A stretch of 64,000 nucleotides of DNA from Chthonomonadia bacterium (GCA_013314755.1 JABUFA010000009.1:1-64000); one strand, 5' to 3'; counted from the first letter of the stretch, positions 17,564 through 26,103 are shown. Made by a program: numbers and translations. Notes: generated by a model not told the origin, from the letters alone.

Positions 17564-17656
17564 CGCTCTCCTCCAGAGGTCAGGTCTGCTCACCTAACAG
17601 GATACACTCTGTCCGTATCGAAATCAACGCTTTGCGAGGCAGTCTTCTTATTCTGC

Positions 17657-17847
17657 CCTTGCGACTGGAAGTCACAGGTTAGCCTCTGCCCAATATGGAG
17701 TGCTGAAGCCATGCTTCAGCATTGCCAAATAGCCCGCAACTTCTAGTTGCAGGGATGTTTTTTTACGACAACCTTGCGATTGGAAATCGCAGGCAACACA
17801 AAACGAAACCTGCTGGCGCAGGTTGCTGAAGCAAGCTTCAGCACTCC
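17657..17847 (+). repeat. composite palindromic repeat cluster A
   Basis: The 371-base gap before the serine hydrolase holds no gene. It is built of short palindromes in series: a (TTGCGACTGGAAGTCACAGG, 17659-17678), b (GCTGAAGCCATGCTTCAGC, 17702-17720), c (CCGCAACTTCTAGTTGCAGG, near 17734-17753), a again (17774-17793), d (AACCTGCTGGCGCAGGTT, near 17807-17824), then b (17825-17842). The same units in the same order occur in clusters at 31.3 and 46 kb. Confidence 0.8.
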
Positions 17848-17934
17848 AAAAAGGTCAGCCCCGGAAGGAGGCTTTGTGATGGGGAACCTGCAGCTTTGGA
17901 TTGCTGGGGTGCCTCACCAATCAGGAGACAAAAG

Positions 17935-18960
17935 ATGCGCAGTCTGAACAAACTTCTGGAGCCGATACGCGCTGAGTCTGGGGTACCTGCTCTGGCGGCT
18001 GGGGTGATAGAGCGCGGGAAGCTGGTGGCACTGGGGGCTGTGGGCAGGAGACGCGCCGACCACGAACAGCCCGTGCAGGCGGACGACCGTTTTCATATCG
18101 GCTCCTGTACCAAGTCCATGACCGCCACCCTGATCGCAAAGCTGGTGGAAAGCGGCAGAATGGACTGGGGAAGCATGGTGGCGGAGGTGTTCCCCGATAT
18201 TCGCAAGAGCATCAGGCGAGAGTACTGGAAGGTCACGTTAGAGCAGTTGCTGACGCACCGCTCCGGATTGCCAGAGGACCGCGCGCCCGACCCCCAGGTT
18301 TTCCCCAAACTGTGGGCGCTGTCAGCCAGCCAGCGCAAGCAGGCGGTGGAGCTGATACTGCAGCAGGAGCCTGTGGCGAAGCCGGGCGAGAAGATGGTGT
18401 ACTCCAATGGCGGTTATGTGGTGGCGGGGGCGATGGCGGAGGTGGTCATGGGCAAAAGCTGGGAAGAGCTGATGCAGGAGATGCTTTTCCGCCCGCTGGG
18501 CATTAGGAGTGCAGGGTTCGGTGCACCCGTCAACGCCCCGTGGGGACACCGTGCCACACCGCAGGGTTACCTGCCTGTTGCGCCTTCACCCTTTGCGGAT
18601 AACCCGCCGGTGTTTGGTCCAGCGGGAAGGGTGCATCTGTCTCTGCCGGACTGGGCGCGCTATGCCATTGCGCATGTCAAAGGGGCAACGGAGGAGAAAC
18701 CGCCCCTGCTTTCGCGTTCCGCCTTCCGCAAACTGCACACGCCCCCTGACGGGAACAGCTACGCGATGGGCTGGGGAGTGGCTCAGCCGTCGTGGGCGAA
18801 GGGTGCTGTGTTGCTTCACGCGGGAAGCAATACCCTGTGGTTCGCTCAGGTTGTGCTCGTGCCGGCGGCGCGAACCGGCTATCTGGTAGCCACCAACGCC
18901 GGGGACGAGAAGGCGGTCAACGCGGTGAGGCGAGCACTGGAGATTTTGCGCGGGACGTGA
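17935..18960 (+). CDS. serine hydrolase of the beta-lactamase / class C family
   Basis: A 341-residue protein with the serine beta-lactamase fold: S57-x-x-K60 in HIGSCTKSM, the YSN motif in KMVYSNGGYV, and a C-terminal HAGSN in place of KTG. There is no signal peptide, so a cytoplasmic esterase or peptidase role is likelier than antibiotic resistance. ATG 17935 has AGGAGA nine bases upstream. An upstream extension to 17896 is possible but lies in the leader. It is followed by a sugar-isomerase-like gene on the same strand. The substrate is unknown. Confidence 0.85.
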   Translation: MRSLNKLLEPIRAESGVPALAAGVIERGKLVALGAVGRRRADHEQPVQADDRFHIGSCTKSMTATLIAKLVESGRMDWGSMVAEVFPDIRKSIRREYWKVTLEQLLTHRSGLPEDRAPDPQVFPKLWALSASQRKQAVELILQQEPVAKPGEKMVYSNGGYVVAGAMAEVVMGKSWEELMQEMLFRPLGIRSAGFGAPVNAPWGHRATPQGYLPVAPSPFADNPPVFGPAGRVHLSLPDWARYAIAHVKGATEEKPPLLSRSAFRKLHTPPDGNSYAMGWGVAQPSWAKGAVLLHAGSNTLWFAQVVLVPAARTGYLVATNAGDEKAVNAVRRALEILRGT

Positions 18961-19035
18961 AGCAGGACGGTACAGGGAAAACCGCTGGCAATGGCGAAAT
19001 GGACAGTGCAGGCAATTTCGCAGGAGGTTACAGAG

Positions 19036-19788
19036 ATGGGGAAGTTCGGTATCGCCTTACAGACCTACACCGTGCGCGATGACATGGCGCGCGATTTCAA
19101 AGGCACTCTGCAGAAGGTGGCAGAGATGGGCTATCCGGCGGTGCAGCTCTCTGGTACCGGCGGGATGAGCATTCAAGAAGCAAGGCAGTTTCTGGACAGT
19201 CTCGGCTTGAAGGTGTTTGGCGGGCATTTCGGCATCGAGCAGCTCGAGAAAGACCTGGATAGCGTGCTGGAGCTGGCTCGCGGGCTGGGCATGGAGTATA
19301 TCGTGGTGCCCTGGATGCCAGAGGAGCTGCGCAAGGATGCGGAAGGCTGGAAGAACGTGGCAAAGCGCATGAACGCCATCGGCGAGAAGGTTGTGGCAGA
19401 GGGGTTCGTGTTCTGCTACCACAACCACTCGTTCGAGTTCCAGAAGTTCGACGGCAAACACGGGCTGGACATCTTCTACGAGAACACCGACCCGAAGCTG
19501 GTGCAGGCGGAGCTGGACACCTACTGGGTGAAGCACGGCGGCGAGGACCCCGCCGAGTATATCCGCAAGTATGCCGGGCGAGTGCCCCTGCTTCATCTGA
19601 AGGATATGGCGGAAGATGGCAGCTTCGCCGAAGTGGGGCACGGCATTCTGGACTGGGATGCCATCTTCAAAGCGGCGGAAGAGAGCGGCGTGAAGTGGAT
19701 GGCGGTCGAGCAGGACGTGTGCAAACACCCGCCGCTGGAGAGCGCACGGATGAGCCTGGAGTTCCTGAAGTCTAAGGGCTTGCTGTAA
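19036..19788 (+). CDS. sugar phosphate isomerase/epimerase, xylose isomerase-like TIM barrel
   Basis: A 250-residue AP-endonuclease-2/xylose-isomerase-like barrel. Typical segments are FGIALQTYTVRDDM at the start, a central YHNHSFEFQKFDG, LVQAELDTYWVKHGGEDP, and LLHLKDMAEDG with EVGHGILDWDAIF near the end; these supply the usual Glu/Asp/His metal ligands. AGGAGG lies eight bases before ATG 19036. It precedes the large membrane protein and Gfo/Idh/MocA oxidoreductase genes, a combination common in catabolism of unusual sugars and polyols. The exact substrate is not readable. Confidence 0.88.
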   Translation: MGKFGIALQTYTVRDDMARDFKGTLQKVAEMGYPAVQLSGTGGMSIQEARQFLDSLGLKVFGGHFGIEQLEKDLDSVLELARGLGMEYIVVPWMPEELRKDAEGWKNVAKRMNAIGEKVVAEGFVFCYHNHSFEFQKFDGKHGLDIFYENTDPKLVQAELDTYWVKHGGEDPAEYIRKYAGRVPLLHLKDMAEDGSFAEVGHGILDWDAIFKAAEESGVKWMAVEQDVCKHPPLESARMSLEFLKSKGLL

Positions 19789-19802
19789 GTTTGCAGTTTC
19801 GT

Positions 19803-19839
19803 CCCCACCTCTCTGTGGTCAAGCACGAGGGAGGTGGGG
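19803..19839. terminator. inverted repeat between the isomerase and membrane protein genes
   Basis: CCCCACCTC and GAGGTGGGG can pair around a loop of about 18 bases. It follows the isomerase stop and precedes the TATAAT at 19846. There is no T-run, so it may terminate or act as an operator. Confidence 0.4.
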
Positions 19840-19845
19840 GCAATC

Positions 19846-19851
19846 TATAAT
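19846..19851 (+). promoter_or_regulatory. TATAAT box before the large membrane protein gene
   Basis: A perfect -10 hexamer lies 20 bases before ATG 19872. The expected -35 position overlaps the inverted repeat and shows no TTGACA-like match. Confidence 0.4.
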
Positions 19852-19871
19852 AACGCACCGGGTAGAGATGC

Positions 19872-21857
19872 ATGGCAACCACGATATGGCAGAGAATACG
19901 TGCAGAGGCAGAGACGCGCGAAGAGGCTATCCCGGCACAACGTGGGGTTACTCTGCGTGCTGTACTTGTCGGTATTATCCTTGCACCTCTGATTGCCTGG
20001 TTTAATATTTCCATTGAGGCGATTCGCTACGCCGGCCAACCCACCACGATATCGCTCTTTCCGCATGTGCTGTTCGTTCTGCTCTGTTTGATCGCGGTGA
20101 ACGCGGTGGTGGGGCGCGTTTTGCCACGGTGGCGGTTCTCTCCGGCGGAGCTGATGACGGTCTACTTCTTCACGCTGATGACCGCGGTGATGGCGTCGCA
20201 CGACCTGATCGAGGTGATTACCCCCATCCTCACCTATCCCTTCAAATACGCCAACCCCGCCAACCGCTGGGAGAGCGAGGTTATCCCCTACCTGCCGAAG
20301 TGGCTGTTCGTGAGCGATACCGACGCGGTGGACAAATACTACATCGGCAATGCAAACTTCTGGAACGCCCGCGACCTGCGCATCTGGACGCCGCCCCTGC
20401 TCATCTGGACAGGCTTCTTTACCGTGCTGGCGTTCGGTATGTTCTGTCTGAACGTGCTCCTGCGCAAACAGTGGACAGACCGCGAACGGCTCTCCTATCC
20501 GCTCGTGCAGCTCCCCTTAGAGCTGGTGCAGCCGCGCGTGCCGGTGTTCCAGAATCGCCTGTTCTGGATTGCCTTTGCCATTGCCGCGGTCAACGACATC
20601 TGGTTTGGCCTGAACCGTCTGTTCCCCAGCATCCCCCAGCCTTACGTGCGCTGGCAGACGCTGGAACAGTACATCACCACGCCCCCGTGGAACGCTATTG
20701 GCTGGCTACCGCTGGCGTTTTTCCCCTGGATTGTGGGTATCGGGGTGATGCTGCCCACCGACCTGCTCTTCTCATGCTGGTTCTTCTTCTGGATGTGGAA
20801 GCTTCAGCCCATCATCGCCGCCTATTACGGCTGGAACCAGATACCCGGCTTCCCCTACGTGAACGAGCAATCGTTTGGGGCATATATGGGTATCGCCCTG
20901 TTCACGATATACACGGCGCGGAAGGCACTGGCGCACGGGTTCTCGTCGATATGGCGCGGCTCGGACGGCACCGACAAGGGCGAGGCGATGTCCTATCGCT
21001 GGGCGGCTCTTGGGTTCCTGGCGAGCCTGGGGGCAATCTATCTGTTCTTCCTGTCCACCGGCATGACGGGCTGGGTGATTGCCCTCTCTCTGCTCATCTA
21101 TCTGGCGATTTCGCTGGCGGTGACCCGAATGCGTGCCGAGCTCGGTCCGCCCGCGCATGACCTGCACGACTCGGGACCTCAGCGGCTGATTCCCCTGCTA
21201 TTTGGGGTGGAGAACCTGAAACGCCAGGACCTGGTGATGTTCGCGCCGATACAGGGTTTCAACCGCGCCTACCGCGCCCACCCGATGCCAACGCATATTG
21301 AAGGGCTTCGCGCCGCCGAACGCACCCGTTCCTCCATGCGCGCCATGTTCTGGGTGCTGGTGTTCGCGGTGTTCTGGGGTACACTGACCGGGTTCTTCGT
21401 GAACGTACACCTGCATTACCAGTGGGGCGCGGCGTCCAAGGCGGATACCCCGTACGTCAGCACCATCTTCGGCAGGGAGCCTTACGACCGTATTACGTCT
21501 CTGCTGTCGGGCTCGGTCTCGTCGTTGCAAAAGCGTAACGTCATCTGGGCAATGATGGTGGGCTTTGGCGTCACGGCGGTGCTCAGCCTTTTCCGCATGA
21601 ACATCCCGAACTTTCCGTTCCACCCGGTGGGTTATGCTATCTCCAGCAGCTGGAGCCTGAGCGTGCTGTGGTTCTCCTTGCTGGTGGCGTGGGTGTGTAA
21701 AGTAGTGATTATGAAAGTAGGCGGGCTGCGCAGCTACCAGCGTGCCCTGCCCTTCTTCCTGGGATTGGTGCTGGGAGAATGCACCATGGGTAGCCTGTGG
21801 ATGCTGGTCAGCATCTTTACCGGCACAAAGACCTTTATTGTGTGGCCATACGGATAA
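19872..21857 (+). CDS. large polytopic membrane protein, DUF6785-like, possible transporter
   Basis: A 661-residue protein with about 14 hydrophobic spans, the first near 30-52 and the last two near 600-655. It has large polar loops between spans 3 and 4 (ending SDTDAVDKYYIGNANFW) and in the second half. The layout resembles DUF6785/DUF6784 membrane proteins frequent in Armatimonadota and related phyla; I recall this from family knowledge and cannot test it here. It lies 15 bases before a Gfo/Idh/MocA oxidoreductase and after a sugar isomerase, which suggests uptake of a sugar-like compound. Function unproven. Confidence 0.75.
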   Translation: MATTIWQRIRAEAETREEAIPAQRGVTLRAVLVGIILAPLIAWFNISIEAIRYAGQPTTISLFPHVLFVLLCLIAVNAVVGRVLPRWRFSPAELMTVYFFTLMTAVMASHDLIEVITPILTYPFKYANPANRWESEVIPYLPKWLFVSDTDAVDKYYIGNANFWNARDLRIWTPPLLIWTGFFTVLAFGMFCLNVLLRKQWTDRERLSYPLVQLPLELVQPRVPVFQNRLFWIAFAIAAVNDIWFGLNRLFPSIPQPYVRWQTLEQYITTPPWNAIGWLPLAFFPWIVGIGVMLPTDLLFSCWFFFWMWKLQPIIAAYYGWNQIPGFPYVNEQSFGAYMGIALFTIYTARKALAHGFSSIWRGSDGTDKGEAMSYRWAALGFLASLGAIYLFFLSTGMTGWVIALSLLIYLAISLAVTRMRAELGPPAHDLHDSGPQRLIPLLFGVENLKRQDLVMFAPIQGFNRAYRAHPMPTHIEGLRAAERTRSSMRAMFWVLVFAVFWGTLTGFFVNVHLHYQWGAASKADTPYVSTIFGREPYDRITSLLSGSVSSLQKRNVIWAMMVGFGVTAVLSLFRMNIPNFPFHPVGYAISSSWSLSVLWFSLLVAWVCKVVIMKVGGLRSYQRALPFFLGLVLGECTMGSLWMLVSIFTGTKTFIVWPYG

Positions 21858-21872
21858 AGGAGGCGATGCGCA

Positions 21873-23117
21873 ATGTCCCGTGTGAGTGCAAACGACAGGG
21901 TGGTTCTGGGCTTCATCGGCACCGGCGGGCGCGGACAGCACCTGATGCGGGTGGCACTGAGCAACCCCGATGTGCAGATTGCCGCGGTGTGCGACGTGAT
22001 GGAGTCCAGACTGTCGCAGGCGGTGCAAATCGCTGGAGGCAATGCAACCCCTTATAAAGACTTTCGCCGCCTGCTGGAGCGCAGGGACCTGGATGCCGTG
22101 TTCGTCACCACGCCGGACCACTGGCACTGTATCATGACCATCGCCGCGTGCGAGGCGGGAAAAGATGTGTACGTGGAGAAGCCTCTGGGACATAACATTG
22201 CCGAAGGGCGCGCGGCGGTGAACGCGGCAAAGCGGTTCAACCGTATCGTCCAGCATGGAACCCAGCAGTTAAGCGGCCAGCACTATGCGGAGGCGCGCGA
22301 TCTGATTCGCTCCGGGGCGCTGGGCAAAATTACCCACGTACGCATCTGGAACGTGTGGAACGAGTCGCCCAACGGTATCGGCAATCCGCCCGACTCCGAG
22401 CCGCCGCCCGATATCGATTACGACATGTGGCTGGGTCCTGCCCCCAAACGCCCATTCAATCCCAACCGCTGCTACGCGCCAGGCTACTGGTTCCAGTGGG
22501 ATTACTCCGGCGGGCACATGCTGGCATGGGCAATCCACCATATCGACACGGTGCACTGGGTGCTGGGGGTTACCGCTCCGCGCATGGTGGTGTCCACCGG
22601 CGGCAAGTACGCCCTGAAGGACAACCGTACTACCCCGGACACGCAGGACGCCCTGCTGGACTACGGCGACTTCATCGTGCAGGCTTCTATCTACCACGCC
22701 AACGCCCGCCCCATTGAGGGCAGCTGGTACGGTATCGCCCTCTACGGAACAAACGGCACCATGCGCCTCCTGCGCGAGGGCTTTGAGGTCTATCCCGAGG
22801 GCGACCGGACCCGACCGATAGGGCGAGGCGGCTCCCCGCAGGACGAACCGCATGTCCGTAACTTCCTGGACTGTGTGAAGAGCAGAAAACAGCCCAACGC
22901 ACCGGTGGAATGGGGACACCTCTCCACCAACGCCATGCACCTGGCGAACATCGCCCTTCGCACAGGGCGAGCGGTGCACTGGGACGCAAAGGGAGAGAAA
23001 GTCATCGGCGATGAAGGGGCGAACCGCTATCTGTGTCGCACCTACCGCAAGCCGTGGGGGCAGTATGTGTTGCGCTACCTTGCGCCGGCGCACCGAAAGT
23101 ACTACCGGGAGAGTTGA
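21873..23117 (+). CDS. Gfo/Idh/MocA family oxidoreductase
   Basis: A 414-residue NAD(P)-dependent dehydrogenase. The Rossmann motif GFIGTGGRGQHLM is near residues 10-22. The EKPLGHNIAEG motif (near 97-107) carries the catalytic lysine. A C-terminal alpha/beta domain contains HHIDTVHWVLG. No Tat signal is seen, unlike many homologues. AAAGGAGG lies eight bases before ATG. It is probably co-transcribed with the upstream membrane protein. The substrate is likely a sugar or cyclitol, as inferred from its neighbours. Confidence 0.92.
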   Translation: MSRVSANDRVVLGFIGTGGRGQHLMRVALSNPDVQIAAVCDVMESRLSQAVQIAGGNATPYKDFRRLLERRDLDAVFVTTPDHWHCIMTIAACEAGKDVYVEKPLGHNIAEGRAAVNAAKRFNRIVQHGTQQLSGQHYAEARDLIRSGALGKITHVRIWNVWNESPNGIGNPPDSEPPPDIDYDMWLGPAPKRPFNPNRCYAPGYWFQWDYSGGHMLAWAIHHIDTVHWVLGVTAPRMVVSTGGKYALKDNRTTPDTQDALLDYGDFIVQASIYHANARPIEGSWYGIALYGTNGTMRLLREGFEVYPEGDRTRPIGRGGSPQDEPHVRNFLDCVKSRKQPNAPVEWGHLSTNAMHLANIALRTGRAVHWDAKGEKVIGDEGANRYLCRTYRKPWGQYVLRYLAPAHRKYYRES

Positions 23118-23522
23118 GAAGGATTTTCTTGACATACTGACAGATGTTCCTAACATCAAGCCAATTGAAGCGAATCTTCCGGTGAGCCGTCCGTATGGGC
23201 AACCCCCTGTGGTTGCCCTCTTGACCTCCCCGCCGGCGAGGAGGAAAACCCCTCTCCCGACCTCTCCCCGACGCGGGGAGAGGAGAATCTCCTGATGAAC
23301 CGTTCGTAGGGGCAGCCCTTGTGGTTGCCCTCTCCAGAGATGACGCAGGCGCCAAAATTGGAGGGCGAACCTTCTGGTGAGCCGACCGTAGGGGCAACCC
23401 CTTGTGGTTGCCCTCTGACGTGGAACAGCCCCACCCGACCTCTCTGCAAAGCCCTCACCCTGACCCTCTCCCACGAGGAGAGGGAAACACGGCTCAGCAG
23501 GAGCCTCGTTCTCCACCAAATG
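23118..23522. repeat. repeat-rich gap with three REP-like hairpins
   Basis: No gene is seen in the 466 bases after the oxidoreductase. Copies of the GGGGCAACC...GGTTGCCC palindrome lie at about 23195-23218, 23309-23330 and 23389-23413, with CTCTCC/GGAGAGG palindromes between them. The stretch 23361-23432 repeats the flanks seen at 16303-16361. An isolated TTGACA-16-TAACAT promoter-like pair is at 23129-23156. Confidence 0.6.
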
Positions 23523-23552
23523 TTGACAGTTACAACCCTTTCTTGCGATAAT
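23523..23552 (+). promoter_or_regulatory. strong sigma-70 promoter for the ECF sigma/PepSY gene
   Basis: A perfect TTGACA (23523-23528) and GATAAT (23547-23552) are 18 bases apart. The leader is about 25 bases. Confidence 0.7.
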
Positions 23553-23583
23553 AAGACATCCTGATAGTATCGGAAAACCTGCC

Positions 23584-25056
23584 ATGTCGCGCCGGGAGCG
23601 GATATATCGCTTCTTCCTTCACCATGGGTGCACACCGCAGGATGCCGAAGACCTCACCCAGCAGGTATGCCTGCGCCTGTGTCAGGCAGGTTCCCGTCCA
23701 GAAGACGCTCCCGAGGACCACTGGAGGCATCTCTGCCGTCTGGTACTTCGCGACCACCTGCGCCAGCGATACCGCGAACGCGACCTTTTTGTGCCTCTGG
23801 ACACCCTGCGCGATTGCCCTGCGCCGGCACAGGGACTTTGCGACGAGGAAGAGGCGTTTCTGCAGGAGTGTTTGCGGGTTCTTTCAGGCAAACAGCGTCA
23901 GGTTATCCAGATGCACTTTGAGGAGGAGATGCGCTTCGCCGAGATTGCCGAAGCGATGGGGTGTACCAAGAGTGCGATTTGCAAACTGTATCATCGCGCC
24001 ATTGCGAGGTTAAGGAAACACTTTAATGTGCCAGACAAGCGGGGGGGGGTACTGCAGAGTGAATGGTCTCCGATGATTTTCCCCAAACTTCGCGAAAAAA
24101 TGTCCACTTTTGCGGGGTGTGCATCGAATATATATCTGGAAGAGGAGGTCAGCAAGATGTCCAAAACACTGCACAGAGTACTCCTTTTCGCAGGTCTGCT
24201 GGCTGTCAGTACGGGTCTATGGCTGGTGGCTCAGCAGGGAGGGCGGTCCAACCTGATTACTCAGGAGCAGGCAAGGGAGCAAGCTTTGCGCTTTCTTGCT
24301 GTGTGTGAACTGCCCGCACCTCGGAATAAGCCTATGGTGCGATTGAAGGAACCCGCTGGCTTGCCAGTCTGGCAATTGAAATGGCCCGACCTGTATACTG
24401 TAGAAGTGAATGGACGCACTGGCGCTGTTGTCTGGTTCAAGAACTATGCTCGGGAATATGAACGGGTCAAGGGCATCAACAGGAACCGTCCGAGTCGCTT
24501 CACCAGTCGTCAGGAGATGGAACAGTATATATGGCAGATAGCCCGTCGCCTGGGGCTTCCCAAGGATGCCTATCTAAAGCACTTTAAGGTTCACGAGGAA
24601 GGAGACCCGCGAATTGCGGACGCGAACCGAGCTGGCGCCATCGTGGCAACCTTCGACACACGTCCTTTTGGCTATTCGTTCCTGCGAGAAGCACCAGAAG
24701 GAGGTGCGTTTGGATTAACAGTCGACATCGTGGATGGGGTTGTAGTTGGGTTCTCGCGAGCGCTGGACGTTATGGTGGAGTCACACGTGGTGCGTTTCCC
24801 GAAAGAGCAGGCAATCGCTCGTGCCAAGGACACGTACGAGAAATGGTACCGCACCCATAGCGGTCCGCATCGTGGGAAGTATTCGGACAAAGTAGAACTG
24901 GGGTATGTCATCCCCAACGGCATGTTTGGGGGAAAGCGGTATCCGCGACAGGTTCCATTACGTGCCAGGCTGGCATGGGCAGTATACTTTGGCAATGAAT
25001 CGGTATGGATTGACGCTGCGGACGGTTCCATCCTGGGAGGAGTCATCCTGAAATAG
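23584..25056 (+). CDS. ECF-type sigma factor joined in frame to a membrane-anchored PepSY protein
   Basis: As sequenced, one 490-codon frame. Residues 1-150 are a short sigma-70-like factor: region 2 from about 10 to 60 (AEDLTQQVCLRLCQ) and region 4 from about 98 to 146 (FAEIAEAMGCTKSAICKLYHRAIARL). Residues 192-490 begin with their own AGGAGGT ribosome site and ATG at 24157. They carry a signal or anchor (198-216) and a PepSY-type extracytoplasmic region with two YxVE/VDxxDGxxV-like units. A run of nine Gs at 24041-24049 lies exactly between the two. With eight or ten Gs the sigma part ends within about 15 codons, which would separate the two proteins. So this may be two genes, a switchable fusion, or a homopolymer sequencing error. 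Confidence 0.65.
   Translation: MSRRERIYRFFLHHGCTPQDAEDLTQQVCLRLCQAGSRPEDAPEDHWRHLCRLVLRDHLRQRYRERDLFVPLDTLRDCPAPAQGLCDEEEAFLQECLRVLSGKQRQVIQMHFEEEMRFAEIAEAMGCTKSAICKLYHRAIARLRKHFNVPDKRGGVLQSEWSPMIFPKLREKMSTFAGCASNIYLEEEVSKMSKTLHRVLLFAGLLAVSTGLWLVAQQGGRSNLITQEQAREQALRFLAVCELPAPRNKPMVRLKEPAGLPVWQLKWPDLYTVEVNGRTGAVVWFKNYAREYERVKGINRNRPSRFTSRQEMEQYIWQIARRLGLPKDAYLKHFKVHEEGDPRIADANRAGAIVATFDTRPFGYSFLREAPEGGAFGLTVDIVDGVVVGFSRALDVMVESHVVRFPKEQAIARAKDTYEKWYRTHSGPHRGKYSDKVELGYVIPNGMFGGKRYPRQVPLRARLAWAVYFGNESVWIDAADGSILGGVILK
24041..24049 (+). repeat. G9 homopolymer at the sigma/PepSY junction
   Basis: Nine consecutive Gs lie in the coding sequence right after sigma region 4. One G fewer leads to TGA at 24074-24076; one G more leads to TGA at 24060-24062. 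It is a candidate slippage or phase-variation site. Confidence 0.7.
24157..25056 (+). CDS. PepSY-domain membrane-anchored protein, alternative internal start
   Basis: ATG 24157 is preceded by AGGAGGT at seven bases, the best ribosome site in this locus. It would give a 299-residue protein with an N-terminal hydrophobic segment (about 7-25) and an outward-facing PepSY-like domain (TVEVNGRTGAVVWF, VSIDG-like WIDAADGSILGG at the end). PepSY domains often inhibit proteases. With the sigma factor upstream, it could be a membrane-bound regulator of that factor. It is in frame with the upstream sigma coding sequence. Confidence 0.6.
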   Translation: MSKTLHRVLLFAGLLAVSTGLWLVAQQGGRSNLITQEQAREQALRFLAVCELPAPRNKPMVRLKEPAGLPVWQLKWPDLYTVEVNGRTGAVVWFKNYAREYERVKGINRNRPSRFTSRQEMEQYIWQIARRLGLPKDAYLKHFKVHEEGDPRIADANRAGAIVATFDTRPFGYSFLREAPEGGAFGLTVDIVDGVVVGFSRALDVMVESHVVRFPKEQAIARAKDTYEKWYRTHSGPHRGKYSDKVELGYVIPNGMFGGKRYPRQVPLRARLAWAVYFGNESVWIDAADGSILGGVILK

Positions 25057-25065
25057 ACGTCACGC

Positions 25066-26103
25066 TCACATCCGAATACTCGCCTTCACCACCCCATTCC
25101 GGTAGTGGCGGGCGGTCTCGAACGCCTGCTGGCACTGGCTGGCGGGGAAAGTGTGAGTCGCCAAACGGGCAATCGGGGTTCTGCCCTGCACGGTCAGCGT
25201 GATGGCGCGTTTCAGCGTCAGGCGCGAACGGCGCACCATGAAGAAGGTCAGCCCTTTGCGACGCGCAGCGGAGCCTTCCAGCCGCACATGCCCCGATGGG
25301 TTCGTTCCCACAATTATGCACTTCGCGCCGGGCGCGGCAATCTGCGCCGTCTGCCACTGTGTGTCGTCCACCCCAGCGCATTCAAACACGTAGTCAAATC
25401 CCCGCCCGTCTGTAAACTTTCGCGCCTCCGCCACCACATCGCTCCTGCCCGCGTCCACCACCGCATCTGCGCCCAGCTCCTGCGCGACCTGAAGGCGATG
25501 CGGAAGCAGGTCGGTACAGAACAGCGGATACGCCCCCATCTGTTTGAGTACCATCAGCACGCTCAGCCCCATCGTGCCACATCCCAGTATCGCCACCGAC
25601 CTGCCCGTCAGCACCTTGCCCAGGTCCACCGCGTGTATTGCAATTGCCAGCGGCTCCAGCAAAACCGCCTCGACATCGCTGAGGGTATCGGGCACAGGTT
25701 CCAGCAGGTGCGCCGGATGGGCAATCCATTCCTGCATCGCGCCTGGACGTGGAGGCAGTCCCAGAAAGGTATGGTGTGGGCAGAGATTCAGGTCGCCGCG
25801 CAGGCAGAACTCACACCGCAGGCACGGAACCGCCGGTTCAATCGCCACCCGTTTGCCGACCAGCCACTCGTCTTCGCGCGAGGCGACCGCCTCCACCACA
25901 CCCATCGCCTCGTGCCCCAGCACGAAGGGCAGGGATGCCCGCGCCTCGCCAATCGCCCCATCGCGAAACAGATGGATGTCCGAGCCGCAGATGCCTACCT
26001 GCAGGACCCGAACCAGCGCGTCACCCGCCCGCAGGGAGGGTTCGGGCACAGGAAGACACTCCACCCGCTCCTTTCCTGTTAAACACACGGACTGCATGTT
26101 CAT
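25066..26103 (-). CDS. zinc-dependent alcohol dehydrogenase (MDR superfamily)
   Basis: A 345-residue medium-chain dehydrogenase resembling sorbitol/threonine dehydrogenases. Catalytic zinc ligands are expected in VGICGSDIHLF and GHEAMGVVEAV. The structural zinc cysteines are in CLRCEFCLRGDLNLC. The Rossmann motif is ILGCGTMGLSVLM. ATG 26103 overlaps the stop of the upstream M20 peptidase gene (ATGA). Substrate unknown. A 3' neighbour on the other strand ends nine bases away. Confidence 0.92.
   Translation of the reverse strand: MNMQSVCLTGKERVECLPVPEPSLRAGDALVRVLQVGICGSDIHLFRDGAIGEARASLPFVLGHEAMGVVEAVASREDEWLVGKRVAIEPAVPCLRCEFCLRGDLNLCPHHTFLGLPPRPGAMQEWIAHPAHLLEPVPDTLSDVEAVLLEPLAIAIHAVDLGKVLTGRSVAILGCGTMGLSVLMVLKQMGAYPLFCTDLLPHRLQVAQELGADAVVDAGRSDVVAEARKFTDGRGFDYVFECAGVDDTQWQTAQIAAPGAKCIIVGTNPSGHVRLEGSAARRKGLTFFMVRRSRLTLKRAITLTVQGRTPIARLATHTFPASQCQQAFETARHYRNGVVKASIRM

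Noticed and set aside
17935-18960. Antibiotic-resistance beta-lactamase
   Set aside because: The protein has the serine hydrolase motifs but no signal peptide and no KTG motif, so an esterase or peptidase of the wider family is likelier.
22269-23585. 438-codon minus-strand frame across the Gfo/Idh/MocA gene and repeat region
   Set aside because: The first half reads through repeats and the rest is antisense to a clear oxidoreductase gene.
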